DNA of 64,000 nucleotides from an uncultured Pelagibacteraceae bacterium (GCA_902599335.1 CACKFA010000004.1:55733-119732), one strand, 5' to 3'. Counted from the stretch's first letter, positions 8,861 through 17,944 are shown. A program made the numbers and translations. The notes: a model not told the origin generated them from the sequence alone.

Positions 8861-9813
8861 TGGCAGTTTTACTTATAGCGGAACACAATAATAAAGAATT
8901 AAGACCATTTACTCTTAATGCAGCTACAGCAGCATCTCAAATTGATTCAGATGTTCATGCTGTAATTATTGGTCAAAATTCTGCAGATGCTGCTAAACAA
9001 TTATCTGAACTTCCAGTAGTAAAAAAAGTATTGAGTGTAGAAGGAGCTCACTATGAAAACTTCACAGCAGAAAATTTTGCTCCAGTGATTGTTAAACTAG
9101 CAGAAAATTATTCTCACATTGTTTGTTCAGCAAATACATTTGGAAAAAATTTGATGCCACGAATTGCAGCTCATCTTGACACATCGCAAGTAAGTGACAT
9201 CATTAAAGTAATATCACCAGATACTTTTTTAAGGCCAATTTATGCCGGTAACGCTTTTGCAACAATTAAGAGTAATGATGCTAAAAAGTGCATTACAATC
9301 AGACCTACTTCTTTCGATCCATGTGAGAGTACAGGTGGATCAGCCCCAATTGAAAAAGTGGATGCTAGTGAAGAGTTTTCAAATACAAAATTTATCAAAA
9401 GAGAAGAAATTAAATCTGATCGACCTGAGCTTGGAACAGCAAGAATTGTTGTATCAGGTGGCAGAGGAATGCAAAGTGGGGACAATTTTAAATTAATTAC
9501 AGAGATTGCTGACAAACTAGGTGCAGCAATTGGAGCATCAAGAGCAGCAGTAGATGCCGGATACATAAGTAATGATCATCAAGTAGGTCAAACAGGAAAA
9601 GTGGTAGTACCAGATCTATATATCGCTGTTGGAATTTCAGGTGCTATTCAACATTTAGCAGGAATGAAGGAAAGTAAAGTAATAGTTGCAATTAATAAAG
9701 ATGGTGAAGCTCCAATCTTTAGTGTTGCAGATTATGGACTTGAAGCTGATTTATTTGAGGCACTGCCTCAGTTCATGGAAGAGCTGAACAAATTAAACAC
9801 TATACAAAAATAA
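8860..9813 (+). CDS. etfA: Electron transfer flavoprotein alpha subunit
   Basis: A 317-residue protein. The C-terminal FAD-binding domain is unmistakable: [57 protein letters not shown] and [16 protein letters not shown]. The arginine in [10 protein letters not shown] and the VGQTG segment contact the flavin in known ETFs. It carries electrons from the FAD dehydrogenase encoded upstream to the ETF-quinone oxidoreductase encoded 23 bp downstream. Confidence 0.96.
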   Translation: MAVLLIAEHNNKELRPFTLNAATAASQIDSDVHAVIIGQNSADAAKQLSELPVVKKVLSVEGAHYENFTAENFAPVIVKLAENYSHIVCSANTFGKNLMPRIAAHLDTSQVSDIIKVISPDTFLRPIYAGNAFATIKSNDAKKCITIRPTSFDPCESTGGSAPIEKVDASEEFSNTKFIKREEIKSDRPELGTARIVVSGGRGMQSGDNFKLITEIADKLGAAIGASRAAVDAGYISNDHQVGQTGKVVVPDLYIAVGISGAIQHLAGMKESKVIVAINKDGEAPIFSVADYGLEADLFEALPQFMEELNKLNTIQK

Positions 9814-9836
9814 TCCTTACAGTTAAAAACTAGAGT

Positions 9837-11456
9837 ATGTCTAGAGAATCAATGGAATATGATGTTGTAATCATTGGTGGAGGACCATCAGGATTATCAA
9901 CTGCAATAAAGTTAAAACAATTAGATCCAAATCTAAATGTTTGTTTATTAGAAAAGGCATCGGAGATTGGAGCACATATTTTAAGCGGAAATGTATTTGA
10001 AACGCGTGCTCTAGATGAATTATTACCAAATTGGAGAGAATTAAATTCTCCAATTAAAACAAAAGTAACTAAAGAAAAATTTTTATTTTTAGGAAAAACC
10101 AAATCTTTAAGTTGGCCAACTTGGCTACTACCTGCAGTCCAACAAAATCATAAAAATTATATTATTAGTCTTGCAAATTTATGCAGATGGCTTGCTGAAC
10201 AAGCTGAAAATTTAGGTGTAGAAATCTTTCCAGGATTTCCTGCAAGTGAAATTTTATATAACGAAGATGGATCTGTTAAAGGTGTTGCAACTCAAGATAT
10301 GGGCATAGACAAAGATGGTAATAAAAAAGATAGTTTTGAACCTGGTATTGAACTTTTAGGTAAAGTAACTGTTTTTGCAGAAGGTTGCAGAGGCCACTTA
10401 GGAAAACAACTTATTGAAAAATTTGAATTAAACAAAGGTAAAGATCCTCAACAATATGGAATTGGTTTTAAAGAAATTTGGGAAATAGAGGATAAGAATC
10501 ATGAGGAAGGCTTAGTTATGCATACAGCTGGATGGCCATTAGATAACAATACATATGGTGGTAGTTTTATGTATCATGCAGAAAATAAACAAGTTTTTCT
10601 TGGTTATGTAATAGGTTTAGATTACAAAAATCCTCACCTTTCTCCTTATGATGAATTTCAGAGATTTAAAACACATCCAGCAATTAAAAAAATCATAGAA
10701 GGTGGAAAAAGAATTTCTTACGGCGCAAGAGCTTTAATTGAAGGTGGATTTCAAAGCTTGCCAAAAATGTTCATGCCCGGAGCTTTGTTGGTTGGTTGTG
10801 ATGCTGGAACTTTAAATATGCCAAAAATTAAAGGCTCTCATACAGCTATGAAAAGTGGGATTATTGCAGCCGAAACTATTAATGAACACTTAAAACAAAA
10901 CAAAGATTTATCTATTTATGAAGATAAATTTAAAAATAGCTGGTTACATAAAGAGCTTTATGAAGCTCGGAACGTGAAACCTAGTTTTAGCTGGGGATTA
11001 ATTTTAGGAATAATTTTCACAGGTATTGATCAAATTTTATTTAGAGGAAAACTTCCTTTTACACTTAAACATAAACATGCTGATCATGAAACATTAAAAC
11101 CTGCAAATCAAATGCCAAAAATAGATTATCCAAAATACGATAATGTAATAACTTTTGATAAAACAAGTTCAGTTTATCTAACAGGAACCAATCATTCAGA
11201 CAATCAACCAGTTCATTTAAAACTTAAAGATCCTGATTTACCAATAAATTATACTTTAGAAAAATTTGATGAACCTGCTCAAAGATATTGTCCTGCAGGT
11301 GTGTATGAAGTTCAAAAAGAAAATGATGTAAATAAATTTGTGATCAATTCTCAAAATTGTATTCATTGTAAAACTTGTGATATTAAAGAACCATCTCAAA
11401 ATATTACTTGGGTTACTCCAGAGGGTAGCGGTGGTCCAAGATATGGAAATATGTAA
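9837..11456 (+). CDS. Electron transfer flavoprotein-ubiquinone oxidoreductase
   Basis: A 539-residue protein. N-terminal FAD-binding loop (VVIIGGGPSGLSTAIKL, from residue 9), the EKASEIGAHILSG stretch typical of ETF-QO, and a membrane-associating central region. The C-terminus carries the 4Fe-4S ligands: CPAGVYE, then CIHCKTCDIK, followed by the WVTPEGSGGPRYGNM tail seen in the family. It passes electrons from ETF to ubiquinone at the inner membrane. Met-1 at 9837 or Met-6 at 9852 could be the start; both lie just before the FAD loop. It closes the + strand run and converges on the DUF2237 gene. Confidence 0.95.
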   Translation: MSRESMEYDVVIIGGGPSGLSTAIKLKQLDPNLNVCLLEKASEIGAHILSGNVFETRALDELLPNWRELNSPIKTKVTKEKFLFLGKTKSLSWPTWLLPAVQQNHKNYIISLANLCRWLAEQAENLGVEIFPGFPASEILYNEDGSVKGVATQDMGIDKDGNKKDSFEPGIELLGKVTVFAEGCRGHLGKQLIEKFELNKGKDPQQYGIGFKEIWEIEDKNHEEGLVMHTAGWPLDNNTYGGSFMYHAENKQVFLGYVIGLDYKNPHLSPYDEFQRFKTHPAIKKIIEGGKRISYGARALIEGGFQSLPKMFMPGALLVGCDAGTLNMPKIKGSHTAMKSGIIAAETINEHLKQNKDLSIYEDKFKNSWLHKELYEARNVKPSFSWGLILGIIFTGIDQILFRGKLPFTLKHKHADHETLKPANQMPKIDYPKYDNVITFDKTSSVYLTGTNHSDNQPVHLKLKDPDLPINYTLEKFDEPAQRYCPAGVYEVQKENDVNKFVINSQNCIHCKTCDIKEPSQNITWVTPEGSGGPRYGNM

Positions 11457-11457
11457 A

Positions 11458-11832
11458 TTAGGACAAGTCTATTGCAAACTTTTTTAAAGTTTCAATAGGT
11501 ACATATTTAAGAGTGTTTTCGTGGGTTCTTTTCAAAAATATTGGACATCCTTTACCAGCTTCAACTGCTCTTGCATACCAACTAGCACACAAACACCATC
11601 CATCTCCATCTTTTAAACCTGGAAACCCAAATTCAGGATGTGGAGTAATTAAATCGTTACCTGCTTCTTTCATCCACTCTAAACATTCGGTAGTAACTTT
11701 AGCACAGACTGTATGAAGTCCATGATCATTCTCGTCAGTGTTACAACAGCCATCACGAAACCAACCTGTTAAAGGATCATTTGAACATTCTTCCAGGTCT
11801 TCACCTAGAACATTTTTTTGTTTTTCACTCAT
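11458..11832 (-). CDS. DUF2237 family protein
   Basis: A 124-residue protein with the hallmarks of DUF2237: NVLGEDLEEC at the start, TGWFRDGCCNT, HTVCAKVTxECLEW, and the GDGWCLCASWY and KGCPIFLKRTHE segments. It is rich in conserved cysteines (seven to eight), which suggests metal or thiol chemistry, but no function is established. It starts on the stop codon of hisI (one-base overlap, TAATG on the minus strand), so it is the second gene of a two-gene unit. Confidence 0.9.
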   Translation of the reverse strand: MSEKQKNVLGEDLEECSNDPLTGWFRDGCCNTDENDHGLHTVCAKVTTECLEWMKEAGNDLITPHPEFGFPGLKDGDGWCLCASWYARAVEAGKGCPIFLKRTHENTLKYVPIETLKKFAIDLS

Positions 11833-12299
11833 TAAATTTTAGTAGGATTTGGTTGACCTTTATAAACTTCTTCAGGGTCGAATTTTTTTTCTTTCTCAAG
11901 AAATTTCATTTCAACTTTTCTTCCGTTTTCTATTGGTCCCATAGGAACAGATCTATAAAAACACGATCTATAACCTACATGACAGCTAGCTCCATCACCG
12001 ATATCAACTGTTAACCATATTGAGTCTTGATCATCATCAATTCTTATTTCAGTAACTTTTTGTGTAAAACCACTTGTTTTACCTTTGTGCCAGATAGCTT
12101 TTCTCGATCTACTAAAATAGTGAGCCTCTTTAGTTTCAATTGTCTTTTTAAGAGCTTCTACATTCATATATCCATGCATTAAAATATCCTTTGTTTTTGA
12201 ACACATAGTTATGACAGGAATCAATCCATCATTATCAAATTTGGGTGATAGAAGATTTCCTTCTTCAATATCATAGATATTTTCTCTTTTTTTGAACAT
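11832..12299 (-). CDS. hisI: Phosphoribosyl-AMP cyclohydrolase
   Basis: A 155-residue protein; HisI opens the adenine ring of phosphoribosyl-AMP in histidine synthesis. Seen here: GLIPVITMCSKTKDILMHGYMN, the TIETKEAHYFSRSRKAIWHKG segment, TVDIGDGASCH with its cysteine, and CHVGYRSCFYR. The conserved Asp cluster IDDDQD (Mg sites) and three cysteines (Zn sites) are in place. It is a stand-alone HisI without a fused HisE. It is divergent from folE with a 77 bp spacer. Confidence 0.95.
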   Translation of the reverse strand: MFKKRENIYDIEEGNLLSPKFDNDGLIPVITMCSKTKDILMHGYMNVEALKKTIETKEAHYFSRSRKAIWHKGKTSGFTQKVTEIRIDDDQDSIWLTVDIGDGASCHVGYRSCFYRSVPMGPIENGRKVEMKFLEKEKKFDPEEVYKGQPNPTKI

Positions 12300-12376
12300 A
12301 CGGGGTGATTATTTAGCACATATCTAAATATATTAAATATTTTTAAATTGAGGTATTTACTGTATAAAATGGCGCT

Positions 12377-12997
12377 ATGAAATTAGTAAAAGACACAGAC
12401 GACAAAAATTTAGATATAAAAAAGGTTTCAGATAAAGAAGCAGAAGAGGCTATTAGAACCATTTTATCTTGGATGGGAGAAGATCCTAAAAGAGAGGGCT
12501 TGTTAGAAACTCCTAAAAGAGTTGTAAAAGCATTCAAAGAATATTTTCAAGGTTACAATGAGGATGCAAAAAAAGTATTAGATAAAACTTTTGGTGATGT
12601 TGAAGGTTATAGCGATATGGTTGTTCAAAAAAATATTTCAGTGCAAAGTCACTGCGAACATCATATGGCTCCAATTATTGGTAAAGCACATGTTGCATAT
12701 ATACCAAATGAAAGAGTTGTAGGATTAAGTAAAATTGCAAGAGTAGTTGAAATATTTTCAAAAAGATTACAAACGCAAGAAAGATTAACTGTTCAGATTG
12801 CAAATTCTCTTATGGAAGCGTTAGATGCAAAAGGTGTAGCTGTTACAATAGATTCAACTCATCAGTGTATGACTATGAGGGGTATTAAAAAAGAACAAGC
12901 AACAACTGTAACTAATTTTTACTTAGGTCAATTTAAAGAAGATCTGAGTTATCAAAATAGATATTTACGATTTATCAGCACTGAGTTAAAAGACTAG
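12377..12997 (+). CDS. folE: GTP cyclohydrolase I
   Basis: A 206-residue enzyme making dihydroneopterin triphosphate, the first step to folate. The zinc ligands are visible in SHCEHHMAPI and STHQCMTMRG; the family segments VVGLSKIARVVEIFSKRLQ(T)QERLT are intact. Length is typical. A TATAAAAT sequence at 12363-12370 lies only 7 bp ahead of the ATG and no Shine-Dalgarno is seen, so if that is the -10 box the transcript would be nearly leaderless; this is inference in an A+T-rich spacer. The stop is two bases from the GTG of the next gene. Confidence 0.95.
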   Translation: MKLVKDTDDKNLDIKKVSDKEAEEAIRTILSWMGEDPKREGLLETPKRVVKAFKEYFQGYNEDAKKVLDKTFGDVEGYSDMVVQKNISVQSHCEHHMAPIIGKAHVAYIPNERVVGLSKIARVVEIFSKRLQTQERLTVQIANSLMEALDAKGVAVTIDSTHQCMTMRGIKKEQATTVTNFYLGQFKEDLSYQNRYLRFISTELKD

Positions 12998-12998
12998 T

Positions 12999-14000
12999 GT
13001 GTCTGACCAATTTAAAGCACTAATTCTTAATCAAGAGGGTGAAAACTTCTTACGTGAAGTTAAATCTATTGATAAAAGTTTTCTAAAGCACGGAGATGTA
13101 ACTGTAAAAGTAGATTATTCTGACCTTAATTTTAAAGATGGAATGATATTAAAAAACGGTGGACGATTAGTAAAAGAATTTCCACATATTCCAGGAATAG
13201 ATTTTTCAGGAAAAGTAATTGAAAGTGAAAATTCAAAATTTAAAGAAGGAGATGAGGTAATTTTAACCGGATTTAGAGTTGGAGAAATATTCTTTGGCGG
13301 ATATTCACAAATTGCAAAAGTAAATGCAGAATTTTTAGTAAAAAAACCAGATAGCTTAACAACTAAACAAGCCATGATTTTAGGTACTGCAGGTTTTACA
13401 TCCTTAATGAGCGCTTTTGCAATTCAAGCAAGGGAAAGTATTTTATTAGGTGAAAAAGTTAATGATGTTTTAGTTACAGGTGCAACAGGAGGAGTTGGTA
13501 GTGTAGCAATCATGGCATTAACTAAATTAGGTTACAACGTTACTGCAGTGACTGGAAAAGATTCTAAGTCAGATTATTTAAAATCATTGGGTGCTAAAAA
13601 CATTATAAATAGGGCTGAATTTGATAAAGATCCAAGACCAATAGATAAGGGTTTATGGGATGGAGTAGTTGATACTGTAGGTGGAAAAATTTTAGCAAAC
13701 GCAATAGCTCAAACAAAATCAAATGGAATTATAGCAGTTTGTGGAAATGCAAACAGTAATGAGCTTAACACAAATTTACTTCCTTTTATGTTAAGAGGTA
13801 TTAAAGTATGGGGAATGGACTCTGCTAATTGCAGTATCAAAAGAAGAGAATTTATTTGGGGCGAGGCATCAAAATTAGTTGATTTTGATTTAATTGAAAA
13901 ATCAGTTTTAACTGTTAGTTTGGAGGAATTAGTTGAAACTTATCCAAAAATTTTAAAAGGTGAAATTGCTGGAAGAGTGTTAGTTGATTTAAATAAATAA
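12999..14000 (+). CDS. acuI: Acryloyl-CoA reductase-type alcohol dehydrogenase (AcuI/YhdH family)
   Basis: A 333-residue zinc-free medium-chain dehydrogenase. It has DYSDLNFKDGM near residue 42, the NADPH loop VTGATGGVGSVAI, the AVTGKDSKSDYLKSLGA stretch and LRGIKVWGMDS near residue 270, all features of the YhdH/AcuI branch. AcuI reduces acryloyl-CoA to propionyl-CoA and so protects cells that make acrylate from DMSP. A DddP-type lyase lies at the left edge of the window, which makes this role plausible. A generic quinone oxidoreductase is the alternative. It starts with GTG and its stop overlaps the LysR start by one base. Confidence 0.82.
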   Translation: MSDQFKALILNQEGENFLREVKSIDKSFLKHGDVTVKVDYSDLNFKDGMILKNGGRLVKEFPHIPGIDFSGKVIESENSKFKEGDEVILTGFRVGEIFFGGYSQIAKVNAEFLVKKPDSLTTKQAMILGTAGFTSLMSAFAIQARESILLGEKVNDVLVTGATGGVGSVAIMALTKLGYNVTAVTGKDSKSDYLKSLGAKNIINRAEFDKDPRPIDKGLWDGVVDTVGGKILANAIAQTKSNGIIAVCGNANSNELNTNLLPFMLRGIKVWGMDSANCSIKRREFIWGEASKLVDFDLIEKSVLTVSLEELVETYPKILKGEIAGRVLVDLNK

Positions 14001-14887
14001 TGGATTGGGATAAATTAAAAATTTTTCATGCTGTAGCAGAAGCTGGTAGTTTTACAAATGCTACAGTTAATTTAAATCTTAGCCAATCAGCTATAAGTAG
14101 ACAGATTCAGTCCTTAGAACAAGATTTAAAAGTTCAATTGTTTGAAAGACATGCTAGAGGCCTGACTCTTACACAAAATGGAGAATACGTTTTTAAAACT
14201 GCTCATGAGGTGATAAGCAAACTTAAAGAAGTTGAAACATCATTAGGTGATCAAAAGAGCAAACCAACAGGAAAATTAACTATCACAACTGTTAGAAGTT
14301 TTGGAACCCACTGGTTAACACCAAGGATTCAAGAATTTATGATGCTTAATCCAGAGATTGAGATTGAGCTTGTTTTTGATGATAAAGAATTAGATTTAAG
14401 TACTCGTCAAGCTGATATTGGGATTTTTATGAGAAGACCGAAGCAGCTCAATTATATTCAAAAAAAATTAGTTGATATTAAGTACTATATTTATGGATCT
14501 AATAAATATTTAGAAAAAAATGGAATGCCAAAAACAGTTAATGATTTAAATAAACATAAGTTCATTTCATTTGGAAAAGGAGCACCTTCACCAGTCTATA
14601 ACCCTGATTGGGCTTTAAAAATAGGAATGCATGATGGAAAAAAAAGAAAATCTATTATGAAGGTTAATAGTGTTAGTGGTTTATTATATGGTGTTGAGTC
14701 TGGAGTGGGTTTGGCTGCACTTCCAGAATATTTAGTATCAAATACTAGTAATATAATTAAAGTGCTTCCAAAAGTAGAAGGACCAATAACAGAAGCTCAC
14801 TTTGTGTACCCGCAATCATTAAAAAACACAGCTAGAGTTCAAGCTTTTAGAAATTTTTTATTCAGTAAAATAGGCGACTGGAAATAA
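14000..14887 (+). CDS. LysR-family transcriptional regulator
   Basis: A 295-residue LTTR. The N-terminal winged helix-turn-helix is clear (LKIFHAVAEAGSFTNAT, LSQSAISRQIQSLE, LFERHARGLTLT within residues 5-55), followed by the effector domain beginning with TGKLTITTVRSF near residue 92. It shares one base with the acuI stop (TAATG), so it is probably transcribed with acuI rather than divergently as many LysR genes are; the target could be acuI itself. The effector is unknown. Confidence 0.93.
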   Translation: MDWDKLKIFHAVAEAGSFTNATVNLNLSQSAISRQIQSLEQDLKVQLFERHARGLTLTQNGEYVFKTAHEVISKLKEVETSLGDQKSKPTGKLTITTVRSFGTHWLTPRIQEFMMLNPEIEIELVFDDKELDLSTRQADIGIFMRRPKQLNYIQKKLVDIKYYIYGSNKYLEKNGMPKTVNDLNKHKFISFGKGAPSPVYNPDWALKIGMHDGKKRKSIMKVNSVSGLLYGVESGVGLAALPEYLVSNTSNIIKVLPKVEGPITEAHFVYPQSLKNTARVQAFRNFLFSKIGDWK

Positions 14888-14940
14888 AAATACCCTCTAT
14901 AAATAATATCAAATAATCCTTGTTTTCTGCGACAAAATAT

Positions 14941-14976
14941 GCGATTGATAATCATTCGCATTGAGAATAATTCTCA
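14941..14976 (+). promoter_or_regulatory. Two tandem Fur/Irr-like palindromes before the iron ABC operon
   Basis: Two sites lie side by side. 14941-14959 (GCGATTGATAATCATTCGC) is a 19 bp palindrome with one mismatched pair; 14962-14976 (TGAGAATAATTCTCA) is a perfect 7-1-7 palindrome. Each matches 13 of 15 positions of the Fur 7-1-7 consensus TGATAATnATTATCA; the second matches the Irr/ICE type (TTAGAATnATTCTAA) equally well. TTGATA at 14945 and ATAATT at 14967 could be -35 and -10 boxes with a 16 bp spacer, in which case a bound repressor would cover the promoter. The binding-protein gene starts 34 bp downstream. Confidence 0.78.
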
Positions 14977-15010
14977 TTCGCAAGTCAATTAGGGTAAAGA
15001 AAAGGATAAA

Positions 15011-16039
15011 ATGAAAAAAGTAACAATAATAAGTTTATTTGTTTCTTTAATAGTCTCATCGTTTGCGATTGCAAATGAAGTAAATATCTTCAACGCAAGA
15101 CATTACAAAGCAGATAATGAGCTTTATAGCAAATTTACCAACAAAACTGGAATTAAAGTAAACCTGATTAATGGAAAGGCCAGTGCATTAGAAAAAAGAA
15201 TGATTGAAGAGGGGACTGACTCTTCAGCTGATCTTTATATTACTGCTGATGCTGGAAGATGTGGAGCTTTCAAGGCTAAAGGAATGACTCAAAGTGGTTT
15301 GGTGTCTCCAACAATTAAATCTTCTGTTCCAAAAAATTTTAGAACTACACACTGGGTAGGAGTAGCAAAAAGAGCAAGAATAATTTACTACTCACCAGAA
15401 AGAGTTAGTGGTGCTGAATTGTCAGGATTAACATATGAAGGTCTAGCTGATCCAAAATGGAAAGGTAGATTAGTAATTAGAAAATCAAGTAACATTTATA
15501 ACAAGTCACTTGTAGCTTCATTAATTGAAAATAATGGAAAGAAAGCTGCTGCTGAATGGTCTAAAGGAGTTGTTGCTAATATGGCAAGAACACCAAAAGG
15601 AAACGACAGAGCTCAAATTATGGCAGTTGCAGCTGGAGAAGCTGATATTGCTGTAGCAAACACTTATTACTTGGCACTAATGCTATCTGGTAATAAAGGA
15701 GAAGAACAACAAGCGGCTGCTAAAAAAGTTAAGGCATTTTTTCCTAATCAAAATGATAGAGGAACACACATGAATATTAGTTGTGCAGCTTTAGTTAAAG
15801 GGGCTCCTAATAAAGCAAATGCTATTGCTCTTGTTGACTTTTTATTATCACCAGAGGCTCAGGAACATTTTACAAATAATACTTTTGAGTTTCCAATGAT
15901 AGCTGGGGTATCTCCAAATCCATTAGTAGTGAATAATTTAGGATTAGATTTTAAACAAGATTTAACAACTAAAGTTTCAAGCTATGGAAAAAATCAAGCT
16001 GCTGCATTAGAGGTAATGACAGCTGCTGGATGGAAGTAA
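15011..16039 (+). CDS. fbpA: Ferric iron ABC transporter, periplasmic binding protein
   Basis: A 342-residue protein with a signal peptide cleaved near FAIANE. It belongs to the FbpA/FutA/IdiA class: the mature start NIFNARHYKADNELY has the His/Tyr pair used as iron ligands, and the twin tyrosines in ANTYYLAL (about residue 217) match the Tyr pair that binds Fe(III). Two cysteines (RCGAF and ISCAAL) could form a disulfide. The start has GGAT as a modest ribosome site and sits just downstream of the Fur/Irr-like boxes, so iron-repressed expression is likely. Permease and ATPase genes follow. Confidence 0.92.
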   Translation: MKKVTIISLFVSLIVSSFAIANEVNIFNARHYKADNELYSKFTNKTGIKVNLINGKASALEKRMIEEGTDSSADLYITADAGRCGAFKAKGMTQSGLVSPTIKSSVPKNFRTTHWVGVAKRARIIYYSPERVSGAELSGLTYEGLADPKWKGRLVIRKSSNIYNKSLVASLIENNGKKAAAEWSKGVVANMARTPKGNDRAQIMAVAAGEADIAVANTYYLALMLSGNKGEEQQAAAKKVKAFFPNQNDRGTHMNISCAALVKGAPNKANAIALVDFLLSPEAQEHFTNNTFEFPMIAGVSPNPLVVNNLGLDFKQDLTTKVSSYGKNQAAALEVMTAAGWK

Positions 16040-16045
16040 GGAAAA

Positions 16046-16240
16046 GTGAGAAAGAATTTATTTAATTTTAATTTAAACATTTCTCCAGGCAATAATGGTT
16101 CTCTAGAGGGTCAGATAACTTGTGAGCCATGCTTGTCACAATGTGAAAAAATTAAAAAAAAAATAAATAATAGAAAATTATCTGAGATCGGAAATGATGA
16201 TATTGATCGTGTCATTAATGTTTTTGATTTAAAAAGTTAA
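16046..16240 (+). CDS. Small Cys-motif protein in the iron operon, unknown
   Basis: A 64-residue protein starting with GTG, 6 bp after the binding-protein stop, with AAGGA overlapping that stop as ribosome site. Its centre is CEPCLSQCEKI: cysteines at residues 26, 29 and 33 (CxxCxxxC). The rest is Asn/Lys/Ile rich with an acidic end (GNDDIDRVINVFD). No signal peptide or membrane segment, so it should be cytoplasmic. Position between binding protein and permease suggests a link to iron, perhaps metal binding or sensing, but no family is recognised. Confidence 0.55.
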   Translation: MRKNLFNFNLNISPGNNGSLEGQITCEPCLSQCEKIKKKINNRKLSEIGNDDIDRVINVFDLKS

Positions 16241-16250
16241 TTTTCAAAAA

Positions 16251-16297
16251 GTGAACATAACTCAATAGTTATTTACCCTACTATTGATTATGTTCAC
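16251..16297 (+). other. Long inverted repeat between iron-operon genes
   Basis: The arms are GTGAACATAACTCAATAGT (16251-16269) and ACTATTGATTATGTTCAC (16280-16297), complementary over 18 bp with one bulged base and a 10-base loop; outer AA/TT adds two more pairs. There is no T-run after it, so it is not a classic terminator. It may protect the binding-protein mRNA or set lower permease expression, or be an operator. It ends 18 bp before the permease ATG at 16316. Confidence 0.75.
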
Positions 16298-16315
16298 TTG
16301 AACAAAAGGGTAAAA

Positions 16316-17944
16316 ATGTATTTAAAAAAAATTAATTTTTGGTTTTTAAGTTCTTTACTGGTATCAATTTTTGTTGCTATACCAATTGTTACTGTATTTA
16401 CTAGTTTTTTTGAGGATACATCAAATTATTATCAAATTCTAAAAGATACCTTTTTGTTTGAATATATTTTTAATTCACTAGTTTTGCTGATTAGTGTTTT
16501 AGTTTTAACTTTTTTAATTGGAACCAGTACGGCTTATTTAGTTTCTTTTTATAAATTTCCCTTTAGTAATTTTTTTAAATGGGCACTTATATTATCTTTT
16601 GCTGTACCACCTTATATTTACGCATATTCATTGACAGCTTTCTTTGAAAATTATGGAACTTTATATTCAATATTGAAAAATCTATTTGGAGAGGCTAATT
16701 ATAATCAAAGCATTCCAAAGTTTGATGGTCTAATAGGCGCTGTACTTTCGCTATCTTTTTCACTATTTGCTTATGTTTATATTCTCTCCAGAGCATCATT
16801 CCAGTATCAATCTCAAAATTTAATTGATTTAGGTAGAAATTTAGGATTTTCAAAAGCAAAATCCTTTTATTCGTTAATTTTACCTGCCGCTAGACCAGCA
16901 ATTGTTGCAGGCCTTTCTCTAGTTGCAATGGAAACTTTAGCTGAATTTGGGGCAGTTGATTTCTTTTCTATAAATACTTTAACAACGGGTATTTATAATT
17001 CTTGGATTACATTTGATGACTTAGCTTTCTCAAACAGGATATCTTTTTTTCTTCTTATATTCATCTTTGCAATATTTATTTTAGAAAATTTATCTAGAAA
17101 GAAAGCAAGGTATCACGCAAATACTAAAGGAGGATTTAAACAAAAAGAAAAAATCCAACTATCAGGAAGTAAAGCATTTTTTGCGTTCTCAATTTGCTTC
17201 TTAGTTTTTTTCCTAAGTTTTTTATTTCCACTGAGTCAAATGCTTTATTGGACATTAAAATTTCCAGAAAATCTTTTTGATATTCCAGTAGTAACTTTAA
17301 CATTAAATACTTTGTACCTGGTGTTATTATCAAGCTTAGTTTTAATAATTTTTTCTTTAATTTCTAATTATGGAAATAGAGTTTCTAAAAATAAAACTTT
17401 AAACGCTTTGTCTACTTTATCTATTTCTGGTTATGCAATTCCAGGAGTAATTTTAGCGGTGGCATTTATAACTTTTATTGCTTGGTTTGATGACAATGTT
17501 GTAAAAGCACTTGGTTTTTTATCTATTAAAAAAATGTTTATTGGTTCTATTCTAGGACTTGTCCTAGTTTATTTTGTAAGATTCTACTCTTTAGCTTTTA
17601 ATGGAATAAAATCTGGTTATGAGAAAATAAATATTTCTGTTGATGAAAGTTCATATTTACTTGGTTACTCTAAAAAGAAAACTTTTTTGAATATTCATGT
17701 ACCTTTCTTAAGAAATTCTCTTTTATTTGTTGGAATATTAATTTCTTTAGAAATAATAAGAGAATTGCCAATCACTTTGATTTTAAGACCTTTTAATTTT
17801 GAAACATTTGCAACTACAGCTTATATATCTGCTTCAGAAGACTTATTAGAAGCCGCAGCTGTTCCTTCATTATTTTTAATTTTGATTGCAACTCTATTTA
17901 TAATGCTTACATCTAAATATATACTGAGGGAAAATGAGCGATAG
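16316..17944 (+). CDS. fbpB: Ferric iron ABC transporter permease (two fused permease units)
   Basis: A 542-residue membrane protein with about 12 helices in two homologous halves, as in FbpB/SfuB. Both coupling (EAA) loops are visible: LGRNLGFSKAKSFYSLILP at about residue 183 and SYLLGYSKKKTFLNIHVP at about 445. ATG 16316 is preferred to the in-frame TTG at 16298 because AAAGGG lies 6 bp before it and the TTG falls in the foot of the inverted repeat. It imports iron delivered by the binding protein. The ATPase start lies 11 bp inside its 3' end. Confidence 0.92.
   Translation: MYLKKINFWFLSSLLVSIFVAIPIVTVFTSFFEDTSNYYQILKDTFLFEYIFNSLVLLISVLVLTFLIGTSTAYLVSFYKFPFSNFFKWALILSFAVPPYIYAYSLTAFFENYGTLYSILKNLFGEANYNQSIPKFDGLIGAVLSLSFSLFAYVYILSRASFQYQSQNLIDLGRNLGFSKAKSFYSLILPAARPAIVAGLSLVAMETLAEFGAVDFFSINTLTTGIYNSWITFDDLAFSNRISFFLLIFIFAIFILENLSRKKARYHANTKGGFKQKEKIQLSGSKAFFAFSICFLVFFLSFLFPLSQMLYWTLKFPENLFDIPVVTLTLNTLYLVLLSSLVLIIFSLISNYGNRVSKNKTLNALSTLSISGYAIPGVILAVAFITFIAWFDDNVVKALGFLSIKKMFIGSILGLVLVYFVRFYSLAFNGIKSGYEKINISVDESSYLLGYSKKKTFLNIHVPFLRNSLLFVGILISLEIIRELPITLILRPFNFETFATTAYISASEDLLEAAAVPSLFLILIATLFIMLTSKYILRENER

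Noticed and set aside
9240..9566. ORFs on both strands inside etfA
   Set aside because: Out-of-frame shadows over the conserved FAD-binding domain.
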